DNA of 64,000 nucleotides. Origin: CAVYUC01 sp963783085 (GTDB taxonomy: Bacteria; Bacteroidota; Bacteroidia; Bacteroidales; Prolixibacteraceae). This document shows, one piece after another, positions 1 through 9,248 of the stretch; positions within the stretch are counted from its first letter, which is position 1; each line of letters starts with the position of its first letter. The position numbers and the translations under genes were made by a program. Below the pieces are notes generated by a model. It did no database searches. It was not told where the DNA came from and saw nothing but the letters and a program-made list of their open reading frames with translations. Location of the stretch: the NCBI GenBank assembly GCA_963783085.1, contig CAWAMJ010000020.1, positions 682,001-746,000 on the forward strand. Direction: 5' to 3'.

Positions 1-1668
1 AAAATCACTTATCCCTCGGAAGGTTTGAAATTGCAGGTGCCGGAAGCAACCACACCCATCGATATTCAGTTTGAGGTTACAGACGATATTGAAATCGAAT
101 CGATCTCAGTGAAAATAGATGACAATGAAATTGCCAGCTTCAGCGATTTTAAAGATTACCGGCGCGCACTTAAAACGGTGCATTATGATAATGTGACAAA
201 TGGCGCCCACACGCTAACGGTTACAGCCACTGATCTCGACGGAAAGTCAACTTCAAAATCGGTTAGTTTTGAAAAAGTTTCGCCATACACGCCAAAATAT
301 GCCGGCGAAGTATTTTACATGCCGTTCGACGGAACCTACACGGAGTTGATCAGCTTTCAGTCCCCTGATGTTGTTGGAAATCCTGGTTTTGCCGGCGAAG
401 GGGTACAAGGTGGCAATGCTTACAAAGGAGCCACGGATTCGTACCTGAAATTCCCTGCGGATGGATTGAAAAGCAATGAATTCAGCGCCGTTTTCTGGAT
501 GAAAATCAATGCAGTTCCCAATCGTGCCGGAATTCTGGTGGCGGGCCCTGAAGATGCCGCGAATCCGGATGCCCAGAATGTGAGGACTTCGGGTTTCCGG
601 TTTTTCCGTGAAGGAAACGATACCCGTCAGGTATTTAAACTAAATGTTGGTACAGGAGATGCTGAGACCTGGTTCGACGGTGGCGATGCCGCTGCGGTTG
701 ATCCTACGCAAACAACCGGCTGGGTGCATCTGGCATTTACCATTTCCGAAGGCCATGCAACCGTTTATGAAAACGGACAGGTTGTTTCCGAAGGAGATTT
801 TGACGGTATCGACTGGACCGGCGTCGATTTTATTTCCATTATGTCTGGCGCACCACGTTTTACCGGCTGGGACCACAATTCCGATTTAAGCTACATGGAC
901 GAGCTTCGTTTGTTTAACCGGGCGCTTTCACAGGATGAAATTCAAAATATAATTGCTGCAGAATCAGGGCAGGTTCCTCAATATCAATCAAAATACGGCG
1001 AAATTTTCTACATGCCGTTCAATGGCGATTATGTTGACAAAGCCAGCGATACAGAAGCGACAGTGGTTGGAAATCCGGGATTTGCCGATGGTGTTGACGG
1101 GCAGGCTTATGCCGGCGCCGAAGATTCGTACCTGACATTCCCCGGCGAAAGTTTGCAGAACGATGAATTCAGCGCTACTTTCTGGCTCAACATCAATGCC
1201 ACTCCCGAACGCGGAGGTATTTTGGTTATGGGCCCTCCCGATACAGAAAATGCCGGTTATCCGGATGTGCAAAATTTACGCACCAAAGGTTTCCGGTTCT
1301 TCCGCGAACCCGGCGCCAACAACAATCAGCGGTTCAAATTAAACGTGGGAACCGGCGATGCAGACGTTTGGTTTGATGGTGGCGAAAATGCAGATGTTGA
1401 TCCAACAACCGGAAACTGGAGGTTCCTTGCTTTTACCATTTCAAACGATAGCGCAAAAGTATACATCGGTGGTGAAGTGGTTAGCGAAGGGGAATTAGCC
1501 GGGATCGACTGGACGGATACCGATATTTTGTCCATCATGTCGGGTGCGCCGCGTTTTACCGAATGGGAACATTTGTCGGATCAAAGCCTGATGGATGAAC
1601 TGATGATTTTTGATAAAGCGCTTACACAGGAAGAAATTCAGACGATAATGAACGATCAGCAACCCTGA
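1..1668 (+). CDS. LamG-domain surface glycan-binding protein, 5'-truncated
   Basis: The reading frame is open from base 1, so the N-terminus lies outside the window. What remains is an Ig-like beta domain (about residues 5-95 from base 1) followed by two LamG/concanavalin-A-like repeats of about 220 residues. The repeats share FYMPF, FRFF, KLNVGTGDA, WFDGG and SIMSGAPRF, so they are a recent internal duplication. LamG proteins at this place in Bacteroidota loci are usually outer-membrane glycan-binding lipoproteins encoded next to SusC/SusD. That role is inferred from position. The gene is followed 128 bp later by a GH144 gene in the same direction, and no catalytic motif is visible. Binding specificity cannot be read from the sequence. 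Confidence 0.8.
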   Translation, partial: KITYPSEGLKLQVPEATTPIDIQFEVTDDIEIESISVKIDDNEIASFSDFKDYRRALKTVHYDNVTNGAHTLTVTATDLDGKSTSKSVSFEKVSPYTPKYAGEVFYMPFDGTYTELISFQSPDVVGNPGFAGEGVQGGNAYKGATDSYLKFPADGLKSNEFSAVFWMKINAVPNRAGILVAGPEDAANPDAQNVRTSGFRFFREGNDTRQVFKLNVGTGDAETWFDGGDAAAVDPTQTTGWVHLAFTISEGHATVYENGQVVSEGDFDGIDWTGVDFISIMSGAPRFTGWDHNSDLSYMDELRLFNRALSQDEIQNIIAAESGQVPQYQSKYGEIFYMPFNGDYVDKASDTEATVVGNPGFADGVDGQAYAGAEDSYLTFPGESLQNDEFSATFWLNINATPERGGILVMGPPDTENAGYPDVQNLRTKGFRFFREPGANNNQRFKLNVGTGDADVWFDGGENADVDPTTGNWRFLAFTISNDSAKVYIGGEVVSEGELAGIDWTDTDILSIMSGAPRFTEWEHLSDQSLMDELMIFDKALTQEEIQTIMNDQQP

Positions 1669-1796
1669 TGTTTTGGAATCAGTTTCATAATGCTTCCGGA
1701 AGATTTTTCAAACAGTATGAAATGCTGCCTGGGAAATTTTCGAAGCAGCTTTTCCTGTTTCAGTTTGAAAATTGTTCGAAATAAAATTTTCGGAAA

Positions 1797-3227
1797 ATGA
1801 AGTTTTTGGCGTTTTTCAGCCTGTTGCTGCTTTTAACTGCAAGTTGTAACCAAACAAAAAAGTCGGGAAACGAAGAGCCGGAAATTGCCGGCGACAGTTT
1901 AACCGATGAACAGTTGCTGGATACAATTCAGTACTATACGTTTCAGTTTTTTTGGGAGGGCGCGGAACCAAATTCCGGCCTGGCACGGGAGCGCTACCAC
2001 GTAGATGGCGTGTATCCGCAAAACGATAAAAATATTGTTACTACCGGCGGCGGAGGATTTGGTCTCATGGCCATTCTGGTGGGAATGGAAAGAGGTTTCA
2101 TTTCCAGGCAGGAAGGTTTGGAACGTTTTCAGAAAATCATAAATTTCCTGGGAAATGCCGATCGTTTTCACGGGGTCTGGCCGCACTGGCTAAACGGCGA
2201 AACAGGCAAGGTGAAACCATTTTCAAAATACGATGATGGCGCCGATTTGGTGGAAACAGCATATCTCGTTCAGGGATTGCTAACGGTGAAACAATATTTT
2301 ATTGAAGGCAATGAGGAAGAACAGCAATTGGTGCAAAAAATTGATTCGCTGTGGCGAGGGGTTGAATGGGACTGGCATCAGAAAGGCGGCGAAAACGTGT
2401 TGTACTGGCACTGGTCGCCAAACGTTGGTTGGAGAATGGATTTTCCCATCAGGGGATACAACGAATGCCTGATTACCTATATTCTTGGAGCTTCTTCGCC
2501 AACACATCCGATCTCGACAGATGCCTATCATGAAGGATGGGCGCAGAATGGCGCAATTACAGGAAATCATGAAAAATATGGTTTTACACTTCCGTTAAAT
2601 CATAACGGATCATTGGAACAGGGCGGACCATTGTTTTGGGCGCATTATTCCTTTCTGGGTCTCGACCCGCGAAATCTGTCTGACCAGTATGCAAATTACT
2701 GGGAAAATAACGTAGCGCAAACCATGATCAATTACATGCACTGTGTTGAGAATCCGCAGAATTATAAAGGCTACGGCAAAAATTGCTGGGGACTTACAGC
2801 CAGTTATTCGGTGCCTGGCGCAGCGCAATATTTTCGCGGGCAAACTGATGAAAAACCAAAGCCTGATTCTGCTTCGGTGCAGGTAGGATATGCCGGCCAC
2901 AAACCTGGTTTCGATTTGGGCGTAATTTCCCCTACCGCAGCACTTTCGTCCATGCCTTATGCACCGGAAGAAGCTATGAACACTTTGCGCCATTTTTATT
3001 TCGATTTAGGTGATAAGCTGATGGGGCCGTACGGTTTTTACGACGCATTCAGCGAGGAATATAACTGGTGGCCGCAGAAATATCTGGCCATCGATCAGGG
3101 GCCAATTCCGGTAATGATTGAAAATTACCGTAGCGGTTTATTGTGGAACCTTTTTATGAAGAACGAAGAGGTTCAAAACGGGCTGGAACGGCTTGGTTTT
3201 TCTTTTCATGAAACCGAACAGAAATAG
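1797..3227 (+). CDS. GH144-type endo-beta-1,2-glucanase, lipoprotein
   Basis: A 476-residue protein with a lipoprotein signal peptide (hydrophobic stretch ending in TASC, Cys17) followed by a single PF10091 (glucoamylase-like, CAZy GH144) domain covering almost all of the mature protein. Visible family motifs are FQFFWEGA, VLYWHWSPNVGW, ASSPTHPI and, near the C-terminus, DQGPIPVMIENYRSGLLWN. Characterized GH144 enzymes are endo-beta-1,2-glucanases with an (alpha/alpha)6 barrel. The length fits the family. The ATG at 1797 gives an immediate signal peptide. The next gene is a longer paralogue, and a GH3 beta-glucosidase lies downstream, a pairing known from beta-1,2-glucan (sophoro-oligosaccharide) utilization loci. 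Family assignment is strong; exact substrate is inferred. Confidence 0.85.
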   Translation: MKFLAFFSLLLLLTASCNQTKKSGNEEPEIAGDSLTDEQLLDTIQYYTFQFFWEGAEPNSGLARERYHVDGVYPQNDKNIVTTGGGGFGLMAILVGMERGFISRQEGLERFQKIINFLGNADRFHGVWPHWLNGETGKVKPFSKYDDGADLVETAYLVQGLLTVKQYFIEGNEEEQQLVQKIDSLWRGVEWDWHQKGGENVLYWHWSPNVGWRMDFPIRGYNECLITYILGASSPTHPISTDAYHEGWAQNGAITGNHEKYGFTLPLNHNGSLEQGGPLFWAHYSFLGLDPRNLSDQYANYWENNVAQTMINYMHCVENPQNYKGYGKNCWGLTASYSVPGAAQYFRGQTDEKPKPDSASVQVGYAGHKPGFDLGVISPTAALSSMPYAPEEAMNTLRHFYFDLGDKLMGPYGFYDAFSEEYNWWPQKYLAIDQGPIPVMIENYRSGLLWNLFMKNEEVQNGLERLGFSFHETEQK

Positions 3228-3332
3228 CTCGAATTTTTGTCCTGATTTTTCTGAAAAGTGATGATATTGGCGTATCAATGAATTTTATTTGAGGAAGAAC
3301 GGGTGAACGAATTTCTAAAATTAACGAAGAAC

Positions 3333-5738
3333 ATGCAAAACATTTTACGTTCGTTTATCGGACTTGGACTGTTTTTAATGGCTGCCGGGTTTGCAGGAGC
3401 ACAGGAAGTATATTTTTTTACCGAGGCCACTGACACAACTTACTACGATCAGGGAATTGTAGATGTCAGCAATCTGGGCGAAAGTACATTCGAACATGCG
3501 CATCCGCCCGGATTACCGCAGTACAACGATAAAATTCCGGCTTCCACACTGGCATTCAAAGGAGAAACTTCGTTGAAATTCAATTATACTTCTGCTGAAA
3601 ACGGAAACTGGAAAGCAGGCATTTATCGTGCAGGATGGTCCGCCGCAAATATTGAAGGACTGGATTCGCTGGCCATTTATATTTATTCCGAAAGTGATAT
3701 TCCATCTTCCGCGCTGCCGCTAATTGCTTTGCGGGCGCGAAATAAAAATGGTTCCGGCGATGCAACATCGCAGTTATATAAATTATCCGGTTACAATAAT
3801 GATGTCCCTGCACAAAGGTGGACGCGGATAGAATTCCCGCTTAACGAAGTTTTCGGCGGAAACAGCAACTTGAATTTTTCGGAAGCCGTCGGTGTAGTAT
3901 TCAGTCAATCTGAAAAAAATGGTGTTTCACGGCTGTTTTATGTTGATGAAATTGCAGCATTTAAAAGCATTGGAGAAGTGCCGCCGGTTGAAAATCTTAC
4001 CGCCACAGGTTACGACAGCCATGCCGAACTGAACTGGGATCAGCCGATGGAAGATTTGACCTATCGCATTTTTGCATCTTTTGATGGCGGTCAAGCTTTT
4101 GGTTTACGCGGGGAAACCACCGAAAATTATTATATCGATTTTGTTCCGGAAGAAGGCAGAAATACTTCAGTATCCTATCGAATTGTTGCAGCAGTTCAAA
4201 ACAAGGAATCCGAAGCAGTTGAAGCAGTTGCAGAAATCCATGATTACAGCGATGACGAACTGCTGGATTTGGTTCAGCAGTATTCCTTTCGCTATTTTTG
4301 GGAAGGGGCACACCAGCCGTCGGGGATGATTTTGGAACGATCGAACGGGAGCGAAAACACTGCCGCTTCCGGGGCAACCGGAATGGGATTGATGGCGATG
4401 ATTGTGGCACACGAACGCGAATACGAACCCCGCGATTCCATCAAAAACAGAATCCTGAAAATTCTGAATTTCCTCGAAAACTGCGAGCGGCACCACGGCG
4501 CCTGGTCGCACTGGTACGATGCCGGCACCGGCAAAACGCGGCCGTTTTCACCCGATGATGATGGCGGTGACATTGTTGAGACTTCATATGTGGCTCAGGG
4601 TCTCATCGCTTTGAAAAATTATTTCTCCGGAAGCGATTCAGAATCGATTCAAATTCGCGAAAAATCAGATAAACTTTGGCGGGAAATCGATTGGGATTGG
4701 TACCGAAACGGCGGGCAAAATGTGCTGTACTGGCACTGGTCGCCCAATGTTGGTTTTCAGAAAAACATGAAAGTGCGGGGCTGGAACGAAGCGCTGGTAA
4801 CATATATAATGGCGGCTTCCTCGCCGACACATGGAATTCCCAAAGAAGTTTACACCGAAGGCTGGGCGCTTAACGGAGCAATTGTAAACCTACGCGAATT
4901 TTATGGTTATCCGATCAGCCTGGCGCCCGACTGGGGCGGACCGCTGTTTTTTATTCACTACACGCATTTGGGAATCAATCCGCATGAATTAAAAGATGAG
5001 TATGCCGATTACTGGCAGGAACATGTAAATACAGCCAAAATTCACGTACAATATGCAATTGATAATCCGGAGGGACACACCAATTACAGCGAAAAATCCT
5101 GGGGTTTGACCGCCAGCGACGATCCGTTTGGTTACACGGCCCATGCGCCCGTTTTGAACGACAACGGAACAATCAGTCCAACGGCTGCTTTATCCGGTTT
5201 TCCATATACGCCCGAAGAATCGATGAAAGCGCTGAAGTACTTTTACCGCGAACGTGGCGCCGATCTTTTCGGGAAATACGGCCCGTACGATGCTTTTAAC
5301 GACGATTTGGATTGGGTTCAGGATGCATACATTGGAATCGATCAGGGCCCGATTGTGGTGATGATTGAAAACTACCGCAGCGGCCTTCTCTGGAACAATG
5401 TTATGAACGATGCCGATGTTCAGGCGGGGCTTGGTAAACTCGGATTTCAGTATGAAACTTCAACATTAAACCAAAATGTTAAATCTGCCGGTGACATGGT
5501 AATTTACCCTAATCCGGCAGAAGATCAGGTTGTTATACGCCTGCCGGAAATCGACTCAGGCTACCCTGCGGTTTTAAGTGTTTTTAATATGGACGGTAAA
5601 TTGATCAGGGAAATTGCCCCCGGCTATATGGAGAAGCTGGTTCTGATAAACTGCCGGGACTTTCGAAGCGGCATTTATCTTGTGCAATTGGCAAACGGAA
5701 AAAAAATCGCGCAAGCGAAACTGGTTATCCGTAAATAG
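3333..5738 (+). CDS. Multidomain GH144-type glucanase with T9SS sorting domain
   Basis: The ATG at 3333 is preferred over the upstream GTG at 3303 because it begins a normal signal peptide (MQNILRSF... ending AGA-Q). Order of parts: signal peptide, a beta-rich carbohydrate-binding-like domain (about residues 25-215), an Fn3-like domain (about 220-310), a PF10091/GH144 catalytic domain (about 315-715) and a type IX secretion C-terminal sorting domain (about 725-801: IYPNPAEDQVVI, GIYLVQL and a basic end, VIRK). The catalytic domain repeats motifs of the upstream paralogue (VLYWHWSPNVGF, DQGPIVVMIENYRSGLLWN). T9SS cargo is secreted or attached to the cell surface, so this enzyme probably makes the first cuts outside the cell while the lipoprotein paralogue acts on smaller pieces. 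Confidence 0.87.
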   Translation: MQNILRSFIGLGLFLMAAGFAGAQEVYFFTEATDTTYYDQGIVDVSNLGESTFEHAHPPGLPQYNDKIPASTLAFKGETSLKFNYTSAENGNWKAGIYRAGWSAANIEGLDSLAIYIYSESDIPSSALPLIALRARNKNGSGDATSQLYKLSGYNNDVPAQRWTRIEFPLNEVFGGNSNLNFSEAVGVVFSQSEKNGVSRLFYVDEIAAFKSIGEVPPVENLTATGYDSHAELNWDQPMEDLTYRIFASFDGGQAFGLRGETTENYYIDFVPEEGRNTSVSYRIVAAVQNKESEAVEAVAEIHDYSDDELLDLVQQYSFRYFWEGAHQPSGMILERSNGSENTAASGATGMGLMAMIVAHEREYEPRDSIKNRILKILNFLENCERHHGAWSHWYDAGTGKTRPFSPDDDGGDIVETSYVAQGLIALKNYFSGSDSESIQIREKSDKLWREIDWDWYRNGGQNVLYWHWSPNVGFQKNMKVRGWNEALVTYIMAASSPTHGIPKEVYTEGWALNGAIVNLREFYGYPISLAPDWGGPLFFIHYTHLGINPHELKDEYADYWQEHVNTAKIHVQYAIDNPEGHTNYSEKSWGLTASDDPFGYTAHAPVLNDNGTISPTAALSGFPYTPEESMKALKYFYRERGADLFGKYGPYDAFNDDLDWVQDAYIGIDQGPIVVMIENYRSGLLWNNVMNDADVQAGLGKLGFQYETSTLNQNVKSAGDMVIYPNPAEDQVVIRLPEIDSGYPAVLSVFNMDGKLIREIAPGYMEKLVLINCRDFRSGIYLVQLANGKKIAQAKLVIRK

Positions 5739-5757
5739 ATAACAAATACCAATCAAA

Positions 5758-7266
5758 ATGAGAAATTATAAGACCTATCTGTTTATTCTGTTTTTTTCCT
5801 GCGGTATTTTTCCCATGGTAGTCGGACAAACCAGTTCTGAAACAAAAACCGGGATTTTACCAGCTTACGACGAAGGGGTACTCGGGAATTTGTTCATGGC
5901 CCGCGAAGGTGGCATTGCCCATTATTCGAGCGCCGACACCACAGGAGGAAATAACGACCGGCGTCCTGTTGCCCCGGGTGAAACATTGGTGTTGGTTAAT
6001 CATCAGGGAGCAGGAGTTTTAAGACGATGGTGGATTACCATTTCACCACGCAATAATGTTGAAATTCAACGCCACCTGATCGTGCGTTGTTACTGGGATG
6101 GGGAAAAATCTCCTTCCGTGGAGGTTCCTGTCTCCGACTTTTTTGGAATGGGATTTGGCCAGTGGAAAGATTATATTTCCCTGCCGCTTAATATGACGAG
6201 TGGCGGGTACAACTGTTACTGGCCCATGCCGTTTCATAAAAGCGCGCGCATTACAGTGGAAAATACCGGGAAAACTGCCGTTCAAAGTTTTTATTATAAC
6301 ATTGACATTCGAACTTATGAGCAGTTACCACCGACGGCGCTTTATTTTCATGCCCAATATCGTCAGACCCGCACACAGCAGGGGAAACCGGTGACCGTTT
6401 TGGAAACAACGGGCCGCGGACATTACGTTGGAACGCTGATTTCGATGCAGCCGGAACGCGGGAAAAGCATTTCCTACCTCGAGGGCGACGAGCAAATCTA
6501 TATCGATGGTGAAAAGACGCCAACAATAGTGGGTACCGGCACCGAGGATTATTTCTCGTCAGGCTGGTATTTCGATACCGGCGAATACAGCGCTCCGTTC
6601 CATGGCGTAACAATAAAAGATGAGAAAACAGGCCGAATCAATACCTACCGGTGGCACATTGAGGATCCCATCCCTTTTAAAAAAAGTTTGCTGTTCCACA
6701 TTGAACATGGCGGCACCAACGATATGCCAGGTGTGGAGTATTCATCGGTGGCCTTTTGGTACCAAACACATCCGCATGCCCCATTTCCCGAATTGCCGAA
6801 ACATTTAAATCCACTGTCTGAGGTTACCGGTCCGTCAATTGAAGCCGAATCGTTAATAAATCAAAGCAAGGTTACCGGCGGCGAACTGCAAACTCAGGAT
6901 ATGGGAAATTTTAAAGGAAAATGGGGAAACGATACACAACTTTGGTGGATTAATGCTGAACCAGGCGACCAGTTGACAATACCGCTGAATGTTGAAAATA
7001 AAGGGACTTATGAATTGATCGGATTTTTTACCCGCGCCAGCGATTATGGAATTTTTCAACTTTCTGTGAATGGCAAAACAGTTGGTGACTTAATCGATGG
7101 TTTCAATCCTGATGTTGAGACAACCGGTTCCGTTTCATTTGGAAGTGTGGATTTGAACGCCGGAACAAATAATGTTGTTGTGAAATTAATTGGGAAAGAT
7201 GCACGGGCCGCCGGATTTTCAAATGGCTATCTGGTTGGAATAGACGGATTTTTGCTGAGACAGTAA
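5758..7266 (+). CDS. DUF2961/GH172 family glycoside hydrolase with C-terminal accessory domain
   Basis: A 502-residue exported protein (signal peptide to about residue 24). Residues about 25-355 form a DUF2961 domain, now CAZy GH172, whose known members act on alpha-D-fructofuranosides or alpha-D-arabinofuranosides. The hallmark GTGTEDYFSSGWYFD is present near residue 260; its Glu is in the conserved acidic set of the family. Residues about 360-502 are a separate beta-sandwich-like domain (starts EAESLINQSKVTGG, ends GYLVGIDGFLLRQ) that recurs at the C-terminus of the sulfatase encoded next. The gene starts 20 bp after the GH144 gene and is probably co-transcribed with it. The glycan cannot be named from sequence. 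Confidence 0.82.
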   Translation: MRNYKTYLFILFFSCGIFPMVVGQTSSETKTGILPAYDEGVLGNLFMAREGGIAHYSSADTTGGNNDRRPVAPGETLVLVNHQGAGVLRRWWITISPRNNVEIQRHLIVRCYWDGEKSPSVEVPVSDFFGMGFGQWKDYISLPLNMTSGGYNCYWPMPFHKSARITVENTGKTAVQSFYYNIDIRTYEQLPPTALYFHAQYRQTRTQQGKPVTVLETTGRGHYVGTLISMQPERGKSISYLEGDEQIYIDGEKTPTIVGTGTEDYFSSGWYFDTGEYSAPFHGVTIKDEKTGRINTYRWHIEDPIPFKKSLLFHIEHGGTNDMPGVEYSSVAFWYQTHPHAPFPELPKHLNPLSEVTGPSIEAESLINQSKVTGGELQTQDMGNFKGKWGNDTQLWWINAEPGDQLTIPLNVENKGTYELIGFFTRASDYGIFQLSVNGKTVGDLIDGFNPDVETTGSVSFGSVDLNAGTNNVVVKLIGKDARAAGFSNGYLVGIDGFLLRQ

Positions 7267-7314
7267 CCCGGTTAAGTTTAGAAGGTGGCAAGACAATATT
7301 TAAAAAATCCCGAT

Positions 7315-9108
7315 ATGAAAAAACAAAATATTTACCGAATGCTGTTGGCTGTTTTTATGATCAATACCTTTTGTTCTGCAGGAAATGCGCAAAATCAACC
7401 GCCAAACCTGGTCATTATTTTCGACGATGATTTGGGTTACGGCGATTTGGGATGTTACGGAAATCCTGTGATTCGCACGCCAAACCTCGATCGGATGGCC
7501 GATGAGGGAATGCGCTTTACCCAGTTTTATGTGGCGGCATCGGTATGTACGCCCAGCCGCGCCGGATTGTTAACCGGCCGCTATCCCATTCGCACCGGGT
7601 TGGTGGAAGGAATTATTCCCGGGCGGGTGCTGTTCCCCAGCGATAAAACCGGACTGCAACCCGAGGAGGTAACCATTGCCGAAGTGTTGAAAGCGAAAAA
7701 TTATGCAACAAAAGCCATCGGAAAGTGGCACCTTGGCCATCTGCCTGAATTTCTGCCAACTGCACAGGGTTTCGACAGTTATTACGGAATTCCGTATTCA
7801 AACGACATGGATTATGTAGCGCCAAAGAACGGGCAGCCGGGGTACTGGAATATTCCGTTGATGCGGGATACAACGATTATTGAGCGGCCGGCGAATCAAA
7901 ACACACTTACGCAGCGATATACACAGGAAGCGCTGAAATTCATTCATGAAAATGCTGATCGCCCGTTCTTTTTGTATCTGGCTCAAACCATGCCGCACGT
8001 TCCGCTTTTTGCATCCGAAGATTTTGAGGGTGTCAGCGCCCGCGGTTTGTACGGTGATGTAGTGCATGAAGTTGACTGGAGTGTAGGCCAGGTTTTAAAA
8101 ACGTTACGCGATGAAGGAATCGAAAAAAACACACTCGTCATTTTCACCAGCGACAACGGGCCCTGGCTGGTACAGGGACTGAACGGCGGTTCGGCGGGGT
8201 TGCTAACCGGCGGCAAAGGAACAACCTGGGAAGGTGGGATGCGCGAACCGATGATCGCCTGGTGGCCGGGAACAGTTCCGCCCGGAACGATCTCGCTCGA
8301 TTTGGCTTCAACACTCGATATTTTGCCCACAGCCGCCGCATTGGCCGGTGCGCCACTGCCGAAAACCGAGCTGGACGGTTACAACATCCTGCCGGTGTTG
8401 AAAGGAGAGAAGAAGTCTGATCGCGAGGTGTTTTATTATTTCCGTGGCGATGAGTTATACGCCGTGCGATACGGTCCGTGGAAAGGGCATTTCATTACCC
8501 AAACGGCCTATCCCGATGGTCCGCAGGAAATGCATAACCCGCCGCTGCTTTATCACCTGGAAAACGACCCCGGCGAGCGATTCGATGTAGCCTCCAAACA
8601 TCTTGATGTCGTGGAAAAACTGCAGGCGCTTTACCTCGATGAAAGTTCGAAACTGGGACGTTCCAAACTACCTGAAATTGAAGCGGAAAATTATGCTGAC
8701 CAGGTAAAAATCACCGGCGGGACAATCCGTATTCAGGACATGTCGAATTTTAAAAATTTGTGGGGAAACAACAAGCAATTGTGGTGGGTGGAAGCGAAAC
8801 CCGGCGACAAACTAATGTTTCCTGTCACCGTGGGTGTAGCTGGTTCCTACGGAATTACCGGATTTTTTACCCGCGCGGGTGATTATGCCATCATAAGATT
8901 GTTGGTAGATGGGAAACAGGTTGGTAATCTCGTTGATGGTTATTCCGATAAAATCGAAGCCACAGGGCCGGTATATTTCGGAAAGGCAAACTTCAAAAAA
9001 GGGGAGAATAATATCACAATCGAGATTGTGGGAAAAGATACGCGTTCTGCCGGATATTCTGAGGGTTATCTCGTAGGAATCGACGGATTTTTGGTAAGAA
9101 AACGATAA
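7315..9108 (+). CDS. Family S1 sulfatase with C-terminal accessory domain
   Basis: The ATG at 7315 starts a good signal peptide (MKKQNIYRMLLAVFMINTFC); the GTG 30 bp upstream is less likely. The formylglycine maturation motif C-T-P-S-R-A-G is present, with Cys78 as the residue converted to formylglycine, and the metal-binding motif IIFDDDLGYGDLGCYGN lies near the N-terminus, as in arylsulfatase-A-like S1 enzymes. Residues about 450-597 (from EIEAENYADQVKITGG) are an extra domain closely related to the end of the preceding GH172 protein, including GFFTRAGDYAI and GYLVGIDGFLVRKR. It would release sulfate from an oligosaccharide. No formylglycine-generating enzyme is encoded in the window, so activation must depend on one elsewhere. 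Confidence 0.88.
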   Translation: MKKQNIYRMLLAVFMINTFCSAGNAQNQPPNLVIIFDDDLGYGDLGCYGNPVIRTPNLDRMADEGMRFTQFYVAASVCTPSRAGLLTGRYPIRTGLVEGIIPGRVLFPSDKTGLQPEEVTIAEVLKAKNYATKAIGKWHLGHLPEFLPTAQGFDSYYGIPYSNDMDYVAPKNGQPGYWNIPLMRDTTIIERPANQNTLTQRYTQEALKFIHENADRPFFLYLAQTMPHVPLFASEDFEGVSARGLYGDVVHEVDWSVGQVLKTLRDEGIEKNTLVIFTSDNGPWLVQGLNGGSAGLLTGGKGTTWEGGMREPMIAWWPGTVPPGTISLDLASTLDILPTAAALAGAPLPKTELDGYNILPVLKGEKKSDREVFYYFRGDELYAVRYGPWKGHFITQTAYPDGPQEMHNPPLLYHLENDPGERFDVASKHLDVVEKLQALYLDESSKLGRSKLPEIEAENYADQVKITGGTIRIQDMSNFKNLWGNNKQLWWVEAKPGDKLMFPVTVGVAGSYGITGFFTRAGDYAIIRLLVDGKQVGNLVDGYSDKIEATGPVYFGKANFKKGENNITIEIVGKDTRSAGYSEGYLVGIDGFLVRKR

Positions 9109-9117
9109 TTGATTTAA

Positions 9118-9145
9118 GGGAGCCGGACTTTCCAAAGTCCGATTT
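9118..9145. repeat. Dispersed palindromic repeat, copy 1
   Basis: A 28-bp sequence with the palindrome CGGACTTTCCAAAGTCCG, starting 9 bp after the sulfatase stop codon. A copy differing at one base is at 13415-13442. The hairpin followed by ATTT could weakly terminate transcription or stabilise mRNA, but placement at the 3' ends of two different genes fits a REP-like element. Confidence 0.7.
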
Positions 9146-9248
9146 ACAGGCTTCTTTTATCAGGAGATTTTTCATCCGGAATACGGGATTCGAAGTGACA
9201 TTAAAAAAATAGCCACCGCAATTGTGAATTAATTTTAGGCGAATAAAT

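Noticed and set aside
3303..3332. Upstream GTG start for the second GH144 gene
   Set aside because: It would place ten residues before a complete signal peptide that starts at ATG 3333.
4072..4573. Several overlapping open frames on both strands inside the second GH144 gene
   Set aside because: They lie entirely within a well-supported coding sequence and have no start context or homology.
7613..8356. Minus-strand open frames inside the sulfatase gene
   Set aside because: They are shadows of the GC-rich coding frame, without family motifs.
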